Source: Corallococcus soli
GTDB taxonomy: Bacteria; Myxococcota; Myxococcia; Myxococcales; Myxococcaceae
NCBI RefSeq assembly: GCF_014930455.1
Contig: NZ_JAAIYO010000016.1
Location: forward strand, 118,326-182,325
Direction of reading: 5' to 3'
DNA: 64,000 bases
Position 1 is the first letter of the stretch. Each line of letters begins with the position of its first letter. This document shows positions 37,082 through 48,357 of this stretch, in pieces. A model generated the notes under the pieces. That model was not told the origin of the DNA and did not search any database. It saw nothing but the letters and a program-made list of their open reading frames with translations. Position numbers and translations under genes: made by a program.

Positions 37082-38002
37082 TCACAGGTTCGTCCGACCC
37101 GTGAACAGCTCCACCACCCAGTCGATGAACACCCGCAGGCCCGCGTCCCGTTGTCGCGCGGGTGGGTAGACCAGGAACAGGGGCCGGGCGTCGGGCTGCC
37201 ACCCCTCCAGCACGGACACCAGCTCACCGGAGGCCAGGTATGGCTCCAGCACGAAGCGAGGGGCGTACATGACGCCCAGACCTGCGAGCCCGGCGGCCAG
37301 GTACGCGTTGGTCTCGTTGAGGGTGAGCAGGCTGCGGCCTTGGACTTCGAGCCGCTCACCCTCCCGGTTGAAGGTGAAGGGCAGCTGCTTCCCGCTCGGC
37401 GAGGAGAAGTAGCTGATCACCGTGTGCGACGGGCCGGCCAGCTCCTGCGGGTGGCGTGGCGGACCGTGACGCTCCAGGTACCGGGGGGCCGCGCAGAACT
37501 GATAGCGGAGGTCACCCAGGTGCCGCGCGACCAGGGATTCGTCCTTCACGGCACCTCCCCGGATGGCGCAGTCGACGTTGTCCGACAGGAGGTCCACGAC
37601 GCGGTCGCTCACCCCCAGTTCGACCTGCATCTGCGGATAGCGCGCGTAGAACGAAGGCAGGGCGGGGACGATCAGCAGCCGGGAGATGGTCCCGCTCGAC
37701 TCCACCCGCACGCGCCCCCTGGGGCCACGCCGTGTCTGGGTCAGCGTGGATTCGAGCTCCCGCACCTCACCCAGGAGGCGCAGGGCCTGCTGGTAGTAGG
37801 TCATGCCCTCCGGGGTGACCGTCACGCGGCGCGTGGTGCGGTGCAGCAGCTTCACGCGCAGCTGCGCTTCCAGTTGCTGGATGAGCCGGGTCACCGCCGC
37901 CTTCGGGCGGCCCAGCGCCTCCGCCGCCTTGGTGAAGGTGCCGCTCTCCACCACGCGGACGAAGGCCTCCATCGCAGCGAACCTGTCCACCGTGCACCTC
38001 AT
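37082..38002 (-). CDS. LysR-family transcriptional regulator (divergent from second MBL gene)
   Basis: A 306-residue LysR protein. HTH: RFAAMEAFVRVVESGTFTKA then RPKAAVTRLIQQLE; effector domain starts at RGPRGRVRVESSG. Divergent from the secreted MBL-fold gene at 38077, with a 6-4-6 dyad two bases before its start codon, so autoregulation plus control of the MBL gene is likely. Confidence 0.9.
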   Translation of the reverse strand: MRCTVDRFAAMEAFVRVVESGTFTKAAEALGRPKAAVTRLIQQLEAQLRVKLLHRTTRRVTVTPEGMTYYQQALRLLGEVRELESTLTQTRRGPRGRVRVESSGTISRLLIVPALPSFYARYPQMQVELGVSDRVVDLLSDNVDCAIRGGAVKDESLVARHLGDLRYQFCAAPRYLERHGPPRHPQELAGPSHTVISYFSSPSGKQLPFTFNREGERLEVQGRSLLTLNETNAYLAAGLAGLGVMYAPRFVLEPYLASGELVSVLEGWQPDARPLFLVYPPARQRDAGLRVFIDWVVELFTGRTNL

Positions 38003-38003
38003 T

Positions 38004-38019
38004 GTTTCAGGGGTGAAAC
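38004..38019. promoter_or_regulatory. Inverted repeat, candidate LysR operator
   Basis: GTTTCA, GGGG, TGAAAC: a perfect 6-4-6 dyad in the gap between the divergent LysR and MBL genes, next to the LysR start codon. Same geometry as 22584-22599, with a different half-site. Confidence 0.5.
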
Positions 38020-38076
38020 GAAGTGTGTGAGGAGCGCGTGTTTATCCCAGGAGAGGCGAGGCGTATCTCCTGGCCC

Positions 38077-39093
38077 ATGAAAAGACCTCTGCCCCGCGGT
38101 GCCTTCGTCGCTGTCTCGCGTGCCCTCACCCTGCTGGTGCTGGCCATCGCTCCACTCCTGCCGTCCGCCGTCCACGCGGCGGCGCCCCAGGTGCGCACCC
38201 AGGCACCGGGCTTCCATCGGATGCTGCTTGGCGACTTCGAGGTCACCGTGCTGTCCGACGGCACCGTCCCCCAGACCGTTCGCGAGGTGGCGACGCGCAC
38301 GACGCCGGAGCGGGTGAAGGACCTGCTCGCGCGCGATCACCTGGAGGATCCGGTCGAGCTGTCCATCAACGCGTTCCTCATCAACACTGGCACGTCGCTG
38401 GTGCTCGTCGACACGGGGGTGGGCGGCTTCTTCGGCCCCGGCGTGGGAGGCCAGCTCCAGCAGGGCCTCCGGGCCGCGGGCTACCAGCCCGAGCAGATCG
38501 ACGTGGTGCTGCTCACGCACATCCACTCCGACCACTCCGGGGGCCTCATGTCCACCACGCGTCGGGCGTTCCCCAATGCCATCCTCCAGGTGCATGCGCG
38601 CGAGGTGGACTTCTGGCTCGGTCGCGAGGACACGGCGAAGGGGGCGGTGGATCCGAAGTACTTCGAGGAGGCGCGGGCGATGGTGGAGCCGTACCGGGCC
38701 GCGGGGAAGCTGAAGCCGTTCGGAAACGGGGACGCCATCGTTCCGGGCATCCGCGCGACCCCGACCCCGGGACATACGCCCGGGCACAGCGCCTTCGTCG
38801 TCGAAAGCAGGGGGCAGCGGCTGGTCCTGTGGGGCGACCTCATGCACTTCGGTTCGGTGCAGTTGCGCGAGCCCGCGGTGACGGTCGCCTACGACGTGGA
38901 TGAGCGCGCGGCCGCGTTCCAGCGAGCGCGTGCCTTCACGGAGGCCGCGAAGCGTGGGGATCTGGTCGGCCTCGCGCACATGCCCTTTCCTGGCCTGGGG
39001 CGGCTTGGCGCGGAGGGCAAGGGCTACCGGTGGATCCCGGCCAACTACAGCTCGGGCCAGCGGTGGCAGGGCGCGAACGTCACGGCGGAGTGA
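38077..39093 (+). CDS. Secreted MBL-fold hydrolase
   Basis: A 338-residue metallo-beta-lactamase-fold protein with a Sec signal ending AVHA near residue 34. Zinc motif HIHSDHSGG (about residues 148-156), further ligands in PTPGHTPGHSAF, LWGDLMH and the C-terminal GLAHMPFPGLGRL. This looks like the large Glyoxalase-II/YtnP-like quorum-quenching lactonase branch. The ATG at 38077 is chosen because it begins the signal peptide; the in-frame ATG/GTG 18 codons earlier would bury it. Regulated probably by the divergent LysR. Confidence 0.85.
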   Translation: MKRPLPRGAFVAVSRALTLLVLAIAPLLPSAVHAAAPQVRTQAPGFHRMLLGDFEVTVLSDGTVPQTVREVATRTTPERVKDLLARDHLEDPVELSINAFLINTGTSLVLVDTGVGGFFGPGVGGQLQQGLRAAGYQPEQIDVVLLTHIHSDHSGGLMSTTRRAFPNAILQVHAREVDFWLGREDTAKGAVDPKYFEEARAMVEPYRAAGKLKPFGNGDAIVPGIRATPTPGHTPGHSAFVVESRGQRLVLWGDLMHFGSVQLREPAVTVAYDVDERAAAFQRARAFTEAAKRGDLVGLAHMPFPGLGRLGAEGKGYRWIPANYSSGQRWQGANVTAE

Positions 39094-39109
39094 GACGGGA
39101 GTACGCCTC

Positions 39110-39149
39110 GGGGCCGGAACCCGCTGGAGCTTCAGCGGCTTCCGGCCCC
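39110..39149. terminator. Bidirectional terminator hairpin
   Basis: GGGGCCGGAA, one mismatch, CCGCTG, six-base loop, and the matching arms ending at 39149. It lies between the convergent MBL gene and the propeller lipoprotein gene. Confidence 0.65.
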
Positions 39150-39179
39150 GGTTTCATGAAGCGGGGAGGGGAGACAGGC

Positions 39180-40658
39180 CTACGGCCCGCGGAGGACGGT
39201 CAGTCCCCGGTCGGTGAGGACGAGCAGCATGGCCGGCGTCACGGTGGGCTCGTACACGAGCTGCAGGACGCGTTGACCGGCCACCTCCTTCACCGGGGCC
39301 AACGTCGTGCCGTCCTTCTCCAGCCGCCAGAGCCCCTGGCCGTTGGTGCCGATGTAGAGCGCGCCGTCATCCGTCGCCTTGAGGGCCTGGATGCGATCCG
39401 TCGGCAGGCCCGCCAGCTTGGACCAGTTCCCCGTCGAGCGGGACTTGGGCGTCATCGCCCAGACGCCGTACTCCGCGCTGCCCAGGTAGTAGCGACCTGA
39501 GCTGACCTGTTCGAAGGCGCGCCAGTAGTCGTCGGTGGCCTGGCCGTTGAGCACCTCGTTGAAGCTCTTGAAGCTCCAGGGGGTGGGCCCCTCCCAGGTG
39601 AACTCGCGGTCCCAGTCCTCCAGCTTGTCGCTGGGCACGAGCACGCCGAGCATCTGCTCATTCGCGACGAGCACGTCGCCGTTCGGCGCGATGCCCAGCC
39701 CGTGCATGTATGGGCATTGCAGCGAGCCCCACTCCGAGCCGTTCTCGTAGAGATACCAGCCCGGGTGACGGTGGCTGTTGTAGGTGAGCCCCTGGATGCG
39801 CGTCACGCCGTGGTTGGTCGTGATGTAGAGGTCGCCGCGATCCCGGCCGCGCGTCACGCGGGCGCAGTTCAGGACGGAGCGGTCCTCCTCGTAGTGGAAG
39901 TCGTTCGTGTTGTGGATGCCAAGCTGCTTGCCCTCGTTCGACGACTTGACGGTGCGCCAGAGGTGCTCTTCGAGCGCGACCTTCCCGTCGGCCTGGAGGC
40001 GGACCGCGTCCAGGTCTCCCTTCTGGTATTCAGCGTAGCGCTCGGGCGTGTAGAAATCCTCGCCGGGGCCGGGGATGTACGAGCGCTGCTCGATTCCCGG
40101 CGCGCGCTTCATCTCGTTGGCGCGATACCCCACGTACGCTCGCCCGGCCTCACCTCCGCAGATGACCGTGGAGCCGGTCGCGAGCGAGTCCGGGCCGAAC
40201 GGCTGCCGCGCCTGCCCGACGCCCGACGTCCACGTGGGCGCCTTGTCGCCGGGACGCAGCACGCCGATGCGGTAGCCGTCGAGCAGCCAGACATTCAGCC
40301 CTTCATCGATTCCAACGCTCTGCGGTGTGCCGACGCCGAACGTGCGCGTGTAGTCGAGCGTCGCGTCCACCGGCCACGGCCCCGCGCCCGGGGGCTCGCC
40401 CCCATCGGGGATGGGCGTCGGCCCCGCGTCGGGCGTCCCGCCGTCATCGGGCGTCGTTCCTCCATCCTCTTCCGGAGGAAGCGTGCCGCCATCCGTGGAG
40501 GAACCCGGAGGGGGTTCCGTGGGAAATTCGTTTCCACCGGGCGGGCCGGGCGCCTGATCCTCCTGGGGGTCGACTGTTGGGCTGTTGTCTCCGCAACCCA
40601 CTGAAAGACAGGCGATGACCGCGAGTCCTACCCCCATCACACCTGCGCGAACGCTCAT
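39180..40658 (-). CDS. Lipoprotein with D/G/P-rich linker and propeller-like domain
   Basis: A 492-residue lipoprotein (lipobox LSVGC, Cys about residue 22) with a 70-residue low-complexity linker rich in Asp, Gly, Thr and Pro, typical of myxobacterial surface proteins, then a domain with repeated short strands (LYITTNHGVTRIQGL, GLGIAPNGDVLVANE, ALYIGTNGQGLWRLE) like a two-component-type beta-propeller. GGAGGAG before the ATG supports the start. Probably a ligand-binding surface protein; no enzymatic residues recognised. Confidence 0.7.
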   Translation of the reverse strand: MSVRAGVMGVGLAVIACLSVGCGDNSPTVDPQEDQAPGPPGGNEFPTEPPPGSSTDGGTLPPEEDGGTTPDDGGTPDAGPTPIPDGGEPPGAGPWPVDATLDYTRTFGVGTPQSVGIDEGLNVWLLDGYRIGVLRPGDKAPTWTSGVGQARQPFGPDSLATGSTVICGGEAGRAYVGYRANEMKRAPGIEQRSYIPGPGEDFYTPERYAEYQKGDLDAVRLQADGKVALEEHLWRTVKSSNEGKQLGIHNTNDFHYEEDRSVLNCARVTRGRDRGDLYITTNHGVTRIQGLTYNSHRHPGWYLYENGSEWGSLQCPYMHGLGIAPNGDVLVANEQMLGVLVPSDKLEDWDREFTWEGPTPWSFKSFNEVLNGQATDDYWRAFEQVSSGRYYLGSAEYGVWAMTPKSRSTGNWSKLAGLPTDRIQALKATDDGALYIGTNGQGLWRLEKDGTTLAPVKEVAGQRVLQLVYEPTVTPAMLLVLTDRGLTVLRGP

Positions 40659-40779
40659 GTACTCCTCCGTTGAGGGAGGCTCCTTCGCAAGACCCGGGCC
40701 TGCGGCCCATCGACGATGGACGGCCCTGGTTTCATGGCATCATCCAGGGTCGGCAACCCCCCCGCGGAAAAGAGACACG

Positions 40780-41538
40780 GTGAGCGTCGCAACCCTCGAA
40801 GAAGGTCCCGTGTTGGGGCCGAGCTTCTTCCTCGACCGGACGGCGCTCCGTGCGCTCGCGTTGGCCCGACGTGACGCCTACGGCGCCGCGCGGCCCCATC
40901 CCCACGTCGTCATCGATGGCTTCCTGGGCGAACGGCTGGCGTCCGGACTGGCCGCGGTCTTCCCGGGCGCATCCGAAGCCAGTTGGAAGCGACGCGATCA
41001 CCAGGAGCAGGCGGCGCGCCTGGGCCAGCTCCAACGCAAGGCGTTCGAAGGGGTGCCTGGGGCGTTGCGGCACCTGCTCTCCGAGTTCTCCAGCATGTCG
41101 TTCATCGACTTCCTGGAGACCCTCACCGGCGTGCAGGGGCTGATCGCGGATCCGCACTTCCGGGGCGCGGGGCTGCACCTCACGCTGCGTGGGGGGCACC
41201 TGGCGCTGCACGCGGACTTCAATCGCGACCGCTTCCGGGCGCTCTCGCGGCGGCTCACCGTCCTCTACTACCTGAACCCGGACTGGGAGCCCGCCTGGGG
41301 CGGCGACCTCGAGCTGTGGACCTCCGACCTTGCCCGGTGCGAGACCCGGATCGCGCCCATCCTGGATCGGCTGGTCGTGATGGCGCACGGGGACGACCAC
41401 TGGCACGGCCACCCGGCCGCGCTGGAGTGCCCGGAGGGGAGGGGACGCGCTGCGGTCGCCGCCTACTTCTACACCGCGCAAGCCTCCCCGGACGCGCCGG
41501 AGGCCCACAGCGCCATCTGGGCGCCCCCGCGCTCCTGA
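40780..41538 (+). CDS. 2-oxoglutarate/Fe(II)-dependent oxygenase
   Basis: A 252-residue member of the 2OG-Fe(II) oxygenase superfamily. The facial triad reads HAD (His144, Asp146) with the distal His in HWHG near residue 209; RLTVLYYLNPDWEPAWGGDLELW is the typical strand after the first His. Such enzymes hydroxylate small molecules or proteins. GTG at 40780 is taken as start; the frame extends upstream but without support. It stands alone between two lipoprotein genes and its substrate cannot be inferred. Confidence 0.8.
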   Translation: MSVATLEEGPVLGPSFFLDRTALRALALARRDAYGAARPHPHVVIDGFLGERLASGLAAVFPGASEASWKRRDHQEQAARLGQLQRKAFEGVPGALRHLLSEFSSMSFIDFLETLTGVQGLIADPHFRGAGLHLTLRGGHLALHADFNRDRFRALSRRLTVLYYLNPDWEPAWGGDLELWTSDLARCETRIAPILDRLVVMAHGDDHWHGHPAALECPEGRGRAAVAAYFYTAQASPDAPEAHSAIWAPPRS

Positions 41539-41710
41539 GGTAGGGGAAACCCCGTAGCGGTCGAATCCAGACCGCCCATCCTCAAGCAAAGGGCCGCAGT
41601 ACGTCCTATCCGGGTACGGATTGGCCCTGGCTCCACATTCGGTGTGTGCCTTCAGCCAGCGTCCGGTGCGCCGGACGTATAGGGCTGTACCTCCACCCCT
41701 GCTCTCCTCC

Positions 41711-43522
41711 ATGAACCACCGCTCCCAGCCCTCCAGCCTCCCTCCGTGTGGACGCGCCCTCTTCGTGGTGCTCGCGCTCCTCGTCCCGCTCACCACGGCG
41801 TGTGGCGACGAGGACCCACCCGTCAATCCCGGACGCGTTGACACCCAGGTGGACGCGGGCGGAGCGGATGCATCCACCTCGACGCCTCCCGACGCCTCGT
41901 GTGTCGGCGCCTCGTGTGACGGGGGATCCCTCCCCGAGTCACCCGACGCAGGGGGCCCGGATGGCGGTGCCACCACGGATGGAGGCACCACGGATGGCGG
42001 TGCCGCCACGGATGGCGGCGCCACGGACGGAGGCCCTGAGAAGCCGTTGCCCCTGCCTGTCGACCTGAGCGCCCCGCCGGAACTGCTCGTGCGCAGCGAC
42101 GGTTCGGCCGTCCTGCGGGTGGGCATCGCGCGGCGCGAGGGCTTCACCGGCCCCGTTACCCTCGCCGTTCGCGGCCTGCCCTCCGAGGTCTTCGTGGCCG
42201 ATCGCTGGGTGTCGGAGGGCATGAACGCGGCGGCGCTGGTCGTGAGCGTGTCGGAGCGCGTCGGGCCGGGGACCCGCCTCGACGCCACGCTGGTGGCCAC
42301 GGCGGAAGGCCGCTCCACGTCGCGCCCGTTGCGGCTGCTGGTCGCGGGCCCTTCCTTCTCGCTGGATCCCACCTTCCCCGTGGTGCCCCTGGGCTGGACG
42401 GACACGGCACGGAGTCTGGCCGTCCTGCCGGACGGCAAGCTGCTCACGGCGTATGCCATCTCCAAGGACGTCTGGCCGGGCGGCGCCAAGGGCTTCGTGC
42501 TCGAGCGACACCACGCGGACGGCGTCCCGGACCTGGGTTTCGGGACGCTCGGGACGGCGACGCACCTGCGCCCGGCCGTGGTGCAGTTGCTCGCGCTCAA
42601 GTCCCTGCCGACAGGAGGGAGCCTCGTGGCGGGCACCGCCGCCGACTGCCATGACAACAACAGCGCGACCCCCTGCACCCTCCTCGTCTCGCGCCACCTC
42701 GCCACGGGCATGCCCGATACGAGCTTCGGGGTCGCGGGCGTCGCTTCGGCGCAATTCAGCGCCAATCCCTGCTCCGGCGTGAAGCTTCTCGTGGACGATG
42801 CGGGCCGGGTGTCGGTGGTCGTGGCGTACTTGGAGTCGGCCCAGGGGGGGGCGGACGCCTACGGTGTGCAGCGGTGGGAAGCGGATGGCAGCCCTGTCGC
42901 GGGGTTCGGGACGGAGGGGAAGATGACGTTCCCGCTCCCGGCGAGCGAGCTGCGATCCGACCAGCTCCGGGAAGCCCTCCAGCGGAAGGACGGCACCATC
43001 GTCATCGCCGTCTCCCTCTTCGACGGCAGCGGCTCGAACCTCCACGGGCTGGGGTTCATCCAGATGAACGGAGCGACCGGAGCGGCTTCATGGCACGTGG
43101 AGAGCGGCTCCTCCCTCCATCGGAACGTCGTCGTGGACGGGCGCGGCCGGTTCGTCTCGCTCCTCTCCACGTACGCCCCCACCTATGACGTCATCGTGCG
43201 GTGGTACGACGAGAACGGCTCGCGCATCCACACCTCGGGGGGTGGCTCGATGCCGGCGCGCCTGCTCGCCATTGGCACGGCCGACGAGCTGTTCTTCGAC
43301 GACGCGGGCACGCCCTACACGGTGGGACGGATTGAAGGCGGGGGCGGCCTGGCGGTGGTGCGTTTCACGCAGCAGGGGATGGTGGACCCGGGGTTTGGCA
43401 CCAACGGCCTGGTCCGGCTGGACAGCGGCCTCAACGACTTGTCGGGCATCACCCGCGAGCCGAATGGCTGTCTGCTCGCGCGCACATGGCCGGAGCCGGG
43501 GCTGGTCCGAATGTGGCCGTGA
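41711..43522 (+). CDS. Delta-60-repeat lipoprotein
   Basis: A 603-residue lipoprotein (lipobox LTTAC). After it comes a long Asp/Gly/Thr-rich linker with tandem DGG units (residues about 80-115, coding for GGCACCACGGATGGC-like repeats at 41960-42030). The C-terminal 300 residues contain delta-60 repeats, recognised by PDxFGxxGxxx spacing: DLGFGTLG, DTSFGVAG, VAGFGTEG and DPGFGTNG. Delta-60 proteins are beta-propeller-like and often extracellular. The Met at 41711 begins the signal peptide. Function not known. Confidence 0.75.
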   Translation: MNHRSQPSSLPPCGRALFVVLALLVPLTTACGDEDPPVNPGRVDTQVDAGGADASTSTPPDASCVGASCDGGSLPESPDAGGPDGGATTDGGTTDGGAATDGGATDGGPEKPLPLPVDLSAPPELLVRSDGSAVLRVGIARREGFTGPVTLAVRGLPSEVFVADRWVSEGMNAAALVVSVSERVGPGTRLDATLVATAEGRSTSRPLRLLVAGPSFSLDPTFPVVPLGWTDTARSLAVLPDGKLLTAYAISKDVWPGGAKGFVLERHHADGVPDLGFGTLGTATHLRPAVVQLLALKSLPTGGSLVAGTAADCHDNNSATPCTLLVSRHLATGMPDTSFGVAGVASAQFSANPCSGVKLLVDDAGRVSVVVAYLESAQGGADAYGVQRWEADGSPVAGFGTEGKMTFPLPASELRSDQLREALQRKDGTIVIAVSLFDGSGSNLHGLGFIQMNGATGAASWHVESGSSLHRNVVVDGRGRFVSLLSTYAPTYDVIVRWYDENGSRIHTSGGGSMPARLLAIGTADELFFDDAGTPYTVGRIEGGGGLAVVRFTQQGMVDPGFGTNGLVRLDSGLNDLSGITREPNGCLLARTWPEPGLVRMWP

Positions 43523-43609
43523 TGTGTCAGCACCTTCAACGATGAACGGTGGGACGGTGCGGACCCTGGTCACGCACCGGGCCCTCCCGGGGCATGCGAG
43601 GGCTTGAGG

Positions 43610-44233
43610 ATGCACACCCGAAGCGCCGTGGCCCCGCTGCTGTGGCTCCTCCTGGAGCTCTGGCTCACCGCGTCCGCCCTGTGCTGTGCGGGGCTGGTGG
43701 TGCTCGGCGTCCTCTACCGGGTGACGCTGGAGCCGCACCCCTTCCCAGGGGATCCACCCACGGCGGACCTGATCCTGCTGTTGGCGCTCGTCGTCTGGCT
43801 GTTCATGCTCACGGGGCTCTGCGCTGCGTTCGCGTGGTACCGCTTCGGTGAGCAGAGCAGGGGAGGGCGCGTGGGGGGCAAGGCGGCTGCCGTGCTGCTG
43901 ATGCTGTCCGTCCTGGCGCTGGCGCCGGTGCTGGCCGAGGTCGGCAAGCGCCACTTCGGCGAATGGCGCCAGTTGAAGGCGATGATCCGGCAGGGCGAGG
44001 CCAGGGTCCTGGAGCGGGTCCAGCGCGAGGGCGGGGTGCTGTCGTCGGAAGAGGTCGAGCTGGCGCGTGACGGGCTCAAGGCGCACCCCATGTACTTCAA
44101 GTTCGAAGGGATGCCCCACCCCGTGCAGGTTCGCGTGATGAGTCCCCTGCCGCCCTATGTGGGCGTGGATTTCGGCGGCGGGGACAATGCCATGTTCGAC
44201 CCGGACACGATGATCTGCACCTTCTCCGACTGA
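43610..44233 (+). CDS. Hypothetical membrane protein
   Basis: A 207-residue protein with three or four predicted membrane helices (LLWLLLELWLTASALCCAGLV, LILLLALVVWLFMLTGLCAAF and AAAVLLMLSVLALAPVLAEV), followed by a soluble C-terminal part (HPMYFKFEGMPHPVQVRVM). The ATG at 43610 is preceded by TTGAGG. No family recognised. Same strand as the lipoprotein gene before it. Confidence 0.6.
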   Translation: MHTRSAVAPLLWLLLELWLTASALCCAGLVVLGVLYRVTLEPHPFPGDPPTADLILLLALVVWLFMLTGLCAAFAWYRFGEQSRGGRVGGKAAAVLLMLSVLALAPVLAEVGKRHFGEWRQLKAMIRQGEARVLERVQREGGVLSSEEVELARDGLKAHPMYFKFEGMPHPVQVRVMSPLPPYVGVDFGGGDNAMFDPDTMICTFSD

Positions 44234-44643
44234 GGGCGGGATGACACGGTGCGCCGGCCCTGGCTGGCGTTGCGCCCCGACGGAATTCGAGCCCGTGGAG
44301 GCGAGGACCTCCACCCGCGTCGGCACACGTCCTGGGCAGAATCGCGAGTGAATCCGGGCACTTTGGGTTCGTGGGGCGGCTCCGCCCGGCTCCGCCTGTC
44401 GCTCGGGGCTCCCCTCCGGGGGGCGCACTGGAGACGGAACGCTGGGCACCCCGCGACGCTCCTGCTCCATCCCGCCGCACCCGCCCACGCCCTGCTACAG
44501 GCCTCCCTTCCTGCGGATGCGCACCGAGGAGGCTCCCAGCTTGCGCTGAAATCACGTATAGGCCCCCCATAACAAATTGTGCGGCACACGAGCGGCCCCG
44601 CTGGGGGGGAGGTCTGGCCCCCGCGACTGCTCTGGAGGAACGG
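44234..44643. other. Noncoding stretch upstream of hppA
   Basis: About 410 bases with no convincing gene; the open frames on both strands here are GC-bias noise. Close to hppA the sequence becomes AT-rich (around 44545-44580, with TATAGG and CATAACA), which probably holds the promoter, but no pair of -35/-10 elements with correct spacing could be read. No riboswitch recognised. Confidence 0.4.
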
Positions 44644-46722
<2,079 letters not shown>

Positions 46723-47069
46723 TCAGCGCTCGCGGAGCGGCGCCCGGATGTCCGGGGGCCGCACCGCGAAAGGCAGCTCGGATCGCGCGGCCCTCATGGG
46801 GCCGCGCGGTGCCTGAGAGCTCCCGCTGGAAGCAGGCGAGCGGCAGGCTGGACGTGCGGGACCCCCAACACCCAACCAGGCGCTGTCGGACGGAGCCCTG
46901 GGGCGGTGGGTGAGCGCGTGCTTACACTTCATCGTGTGCCGTGACCGCCTGCGCGCCGGGCAACAGGAACAACAGCGGCTCCAGCGGGCCTGACGCGCGC
47001 GCTCGCACCCACTCCTCCGGGTGTGAGGAGGAGTGCCACCGCTGTTGTCCGCTGACCGAGAGGTGTCGC
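46723..47069. other. Intergenic region after hppA with terminator hairpin
   Basis: About 350 bases without a convincing gene. A 10-bp hairpin (CGCGCGGCCC at 46784-46793 pairing with 46799-46808) lies 62 bases after the hppA stop and may end its transcript, though without a T-run. Nothing else recognised. Confidence 0.4.
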
Positions 47070-47267
47070 ATGGTCCTGGAGCTCTCCCCGCAGCAAGTCC
47101 ACCTCCTGCACGCCACCCTGGCTGAAAGCATCGACCAGCTGCGCGACGAGATCGTCCACACCGACGAGCGCCGCCTGCGCGACGCGCTGAAGGAGAAGTT
47201 CGACCGGTTGCAGGCCCTCCAGCGACAGGTGGACGCCCTGGTGCCGCGCGAACAGCCGTCCCTCTGA
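47070..47267 (+). CDS. Small coiled-coil protein
   Basis: A 65-residue protein beginning MVLELSPQQVHLLHATLAES. Heptad-like pattern over most of its length (ESIDQLRDEIVH, LKEKFDRLQALQRQVD) predicts a coiled coil or helical hairpin. GAGAGG with six-base spacing supports the ATG. Stands between hppA and a lytic-transglycosylase-like gene. Function unknown; small enough to be missed by length filters. Confidence 0.55.
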   Translation: MVLELSPQQVHLLHATLAESIDQLRDEIVHTDERRLRDALKEKFDRLQALQRQVDALVPREQPSL

Positions 47268-47430
47268 CCCAGGGGAAGTGGCGCGCCGCGCGGGTGGTGA
47301 CTGCTGTCAGCGAGGGATGACTCCAGTCACCAGGGGGAAGGACCCGCTGTGCCTCGCGCTTCGAGGCCTGGCGGAGGTCCGCCTCAAGGACATCAAGGGC
47401 TTGGCTTCCAGCGGGTGCCGCCTGAAGGGC

Positions 47431-47446
47431 TGGCATGGCTCCTGCT
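47431..47446 (+). promoter_or_regulatory. Sigma-54-type promoter
   Basis: TGGCATGGCTCCTGCT has GG and GC exactly ten bases apart, and matches TGGCAC-N5-TTGCA at the -24 and -12 elements in nearly every key base. It lies 50 bases before the start of the SLT gene with a clear ribosome site between, so transcription would begin near 47458. Confidence 0.55.
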
Positions 47447-47495
47447 GTAGGTGTTCGTCATTCAGCCCCCTTCATTCCCCCAGAGGAAATCCCCC

Positions 47496-48272
47496 ATGGC
47501 CCTCTCGACCGTTTCCAACCGTCCCGCTGCCTTCCGCGCCCCTTCGCAGGATGTGGCTTTCCGGCCTGAAGGCGTGTCCGGTCCCCGCGCTCAGGGGTGC
47601 CTCGGCGCGAAGTCCGGAGCGAACCTGGCGTCCCAGCTCCAGCAGGATGGCTTCAGCGCGGGCCCCCAGCAGGGGGCTGAGTTCAAGCAGTTCATGGAGG
47701 GCCTCAACGAGGTGGTGAAGGGGCTGCAGCAGCTCACCCAGATGCTCCAGGGGCTCGGTGAGGCCCCCTCCCTGGGCGGCGAGGACGGCGTCGCGGCGCC
47801 GTCGGGTGCGTCCAGCGCGGGCGGCCCGTCGAGCGCGGGCGGTCCGTCGAGCGCGGGTGATTCGTACCAGGCCGGCCCCGCCACTGCCGCCGGCTCCGCG
47901 GGTGAGGCTCCGAAGGGCCAGGTGGGTGATTGGATCAAGGAGGCCCAGCAGCTGCTCGCCGCCGCGGGCGTTCCGGCCGACAAGATGAACGCCCAGGACA
48001 TCGCCAAGATCATCGAGCACGAGTCCAGCGGCAACCCGAACGCCATCAACAACTGGGACTCCAACGCGCAGAAGGGCACGCCTTCCATCGGCCTGATGCA
48101 GACCATCCAGCCGACGTTCGACGCGCACAAGCTCCCCGGCCACGACGACATCCGCAACCCGGTGGACAACATCGTCGCGGCCGTGCGCTACGCGGTGGAT
48201 CGCTACGGCTCCGTGTCCGACACCCCGGGCATCAAGGCGCTCAACGGCGGCAGCGGCTACGTCGGCTACTAG
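47496..48272 (+). CDS. Lytic-transglycosylase (SLT)-domain protein
   Basis: A 258-residue protein without an evident signal peptide. Residues about 1-70 are unknown, 95-135 form a low-complexity Ser/Ala/Gly linker with SSAGGP repeats, and the C-terminal 110 residues are an SLT domain: IIEHESSGNPNAINNWD has the catalytic Glu, followed by GLMQTIQPTFD and NIVAAVRYAVDRYG. These cleave peptidoglycan between MurNAc and GlcNAc. AGAGGAAAT supports the start. The sigma-54-type promoter upstream suggests regulated, possibly developmental, expression. Lack of a classical signal suggests secretion by another route or cytosolic storage. Confidence 0.8.
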   Translation: MALSTVSNRPAAFRAPSQDVAFRPEGVSGPRAQGCLGAKSGANLASQLQQDGFSAGPQQGAEFKQFMEGLNEVVKGLQQLTQMLQGLGEAPSLGGEDGVAAPSGASSAGGPSSAGGPSSAGDSYQAGPATAAGSAGEAPKGQVGDWIKEAQQLLAAAGVPADKMNAQDIAKIIEHESSGNPNAINNWDSNAQKGTPSIGLMQTIQPTFDAHKLPGHDDIRNPVDNIVAAVRYAVDRYGSVSDTPGIKALNGGSGYVGY

Positions 48273-48357
48273 CAGTCCCGTGTGGGGCCTCGCTCCCGGG
48301 CAGGCAGGCAGGACGGCGGCGCCCACCGGGCGTCGCATCCCGTATGCTCGCCCCGCC

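Noticed and set aside
41960..42040. Short tandem repeats like a CRISPR array
   Set aside because: They are in frame and encode the DGG-rich linker of a lipoprotein; units are short and without spacers.
44350..44643. Possible riboswitch upstream of hppA
   Set aside because: No conserved riboswitch core could be recognised; the hairpins seen are simple GC-rich repeats.
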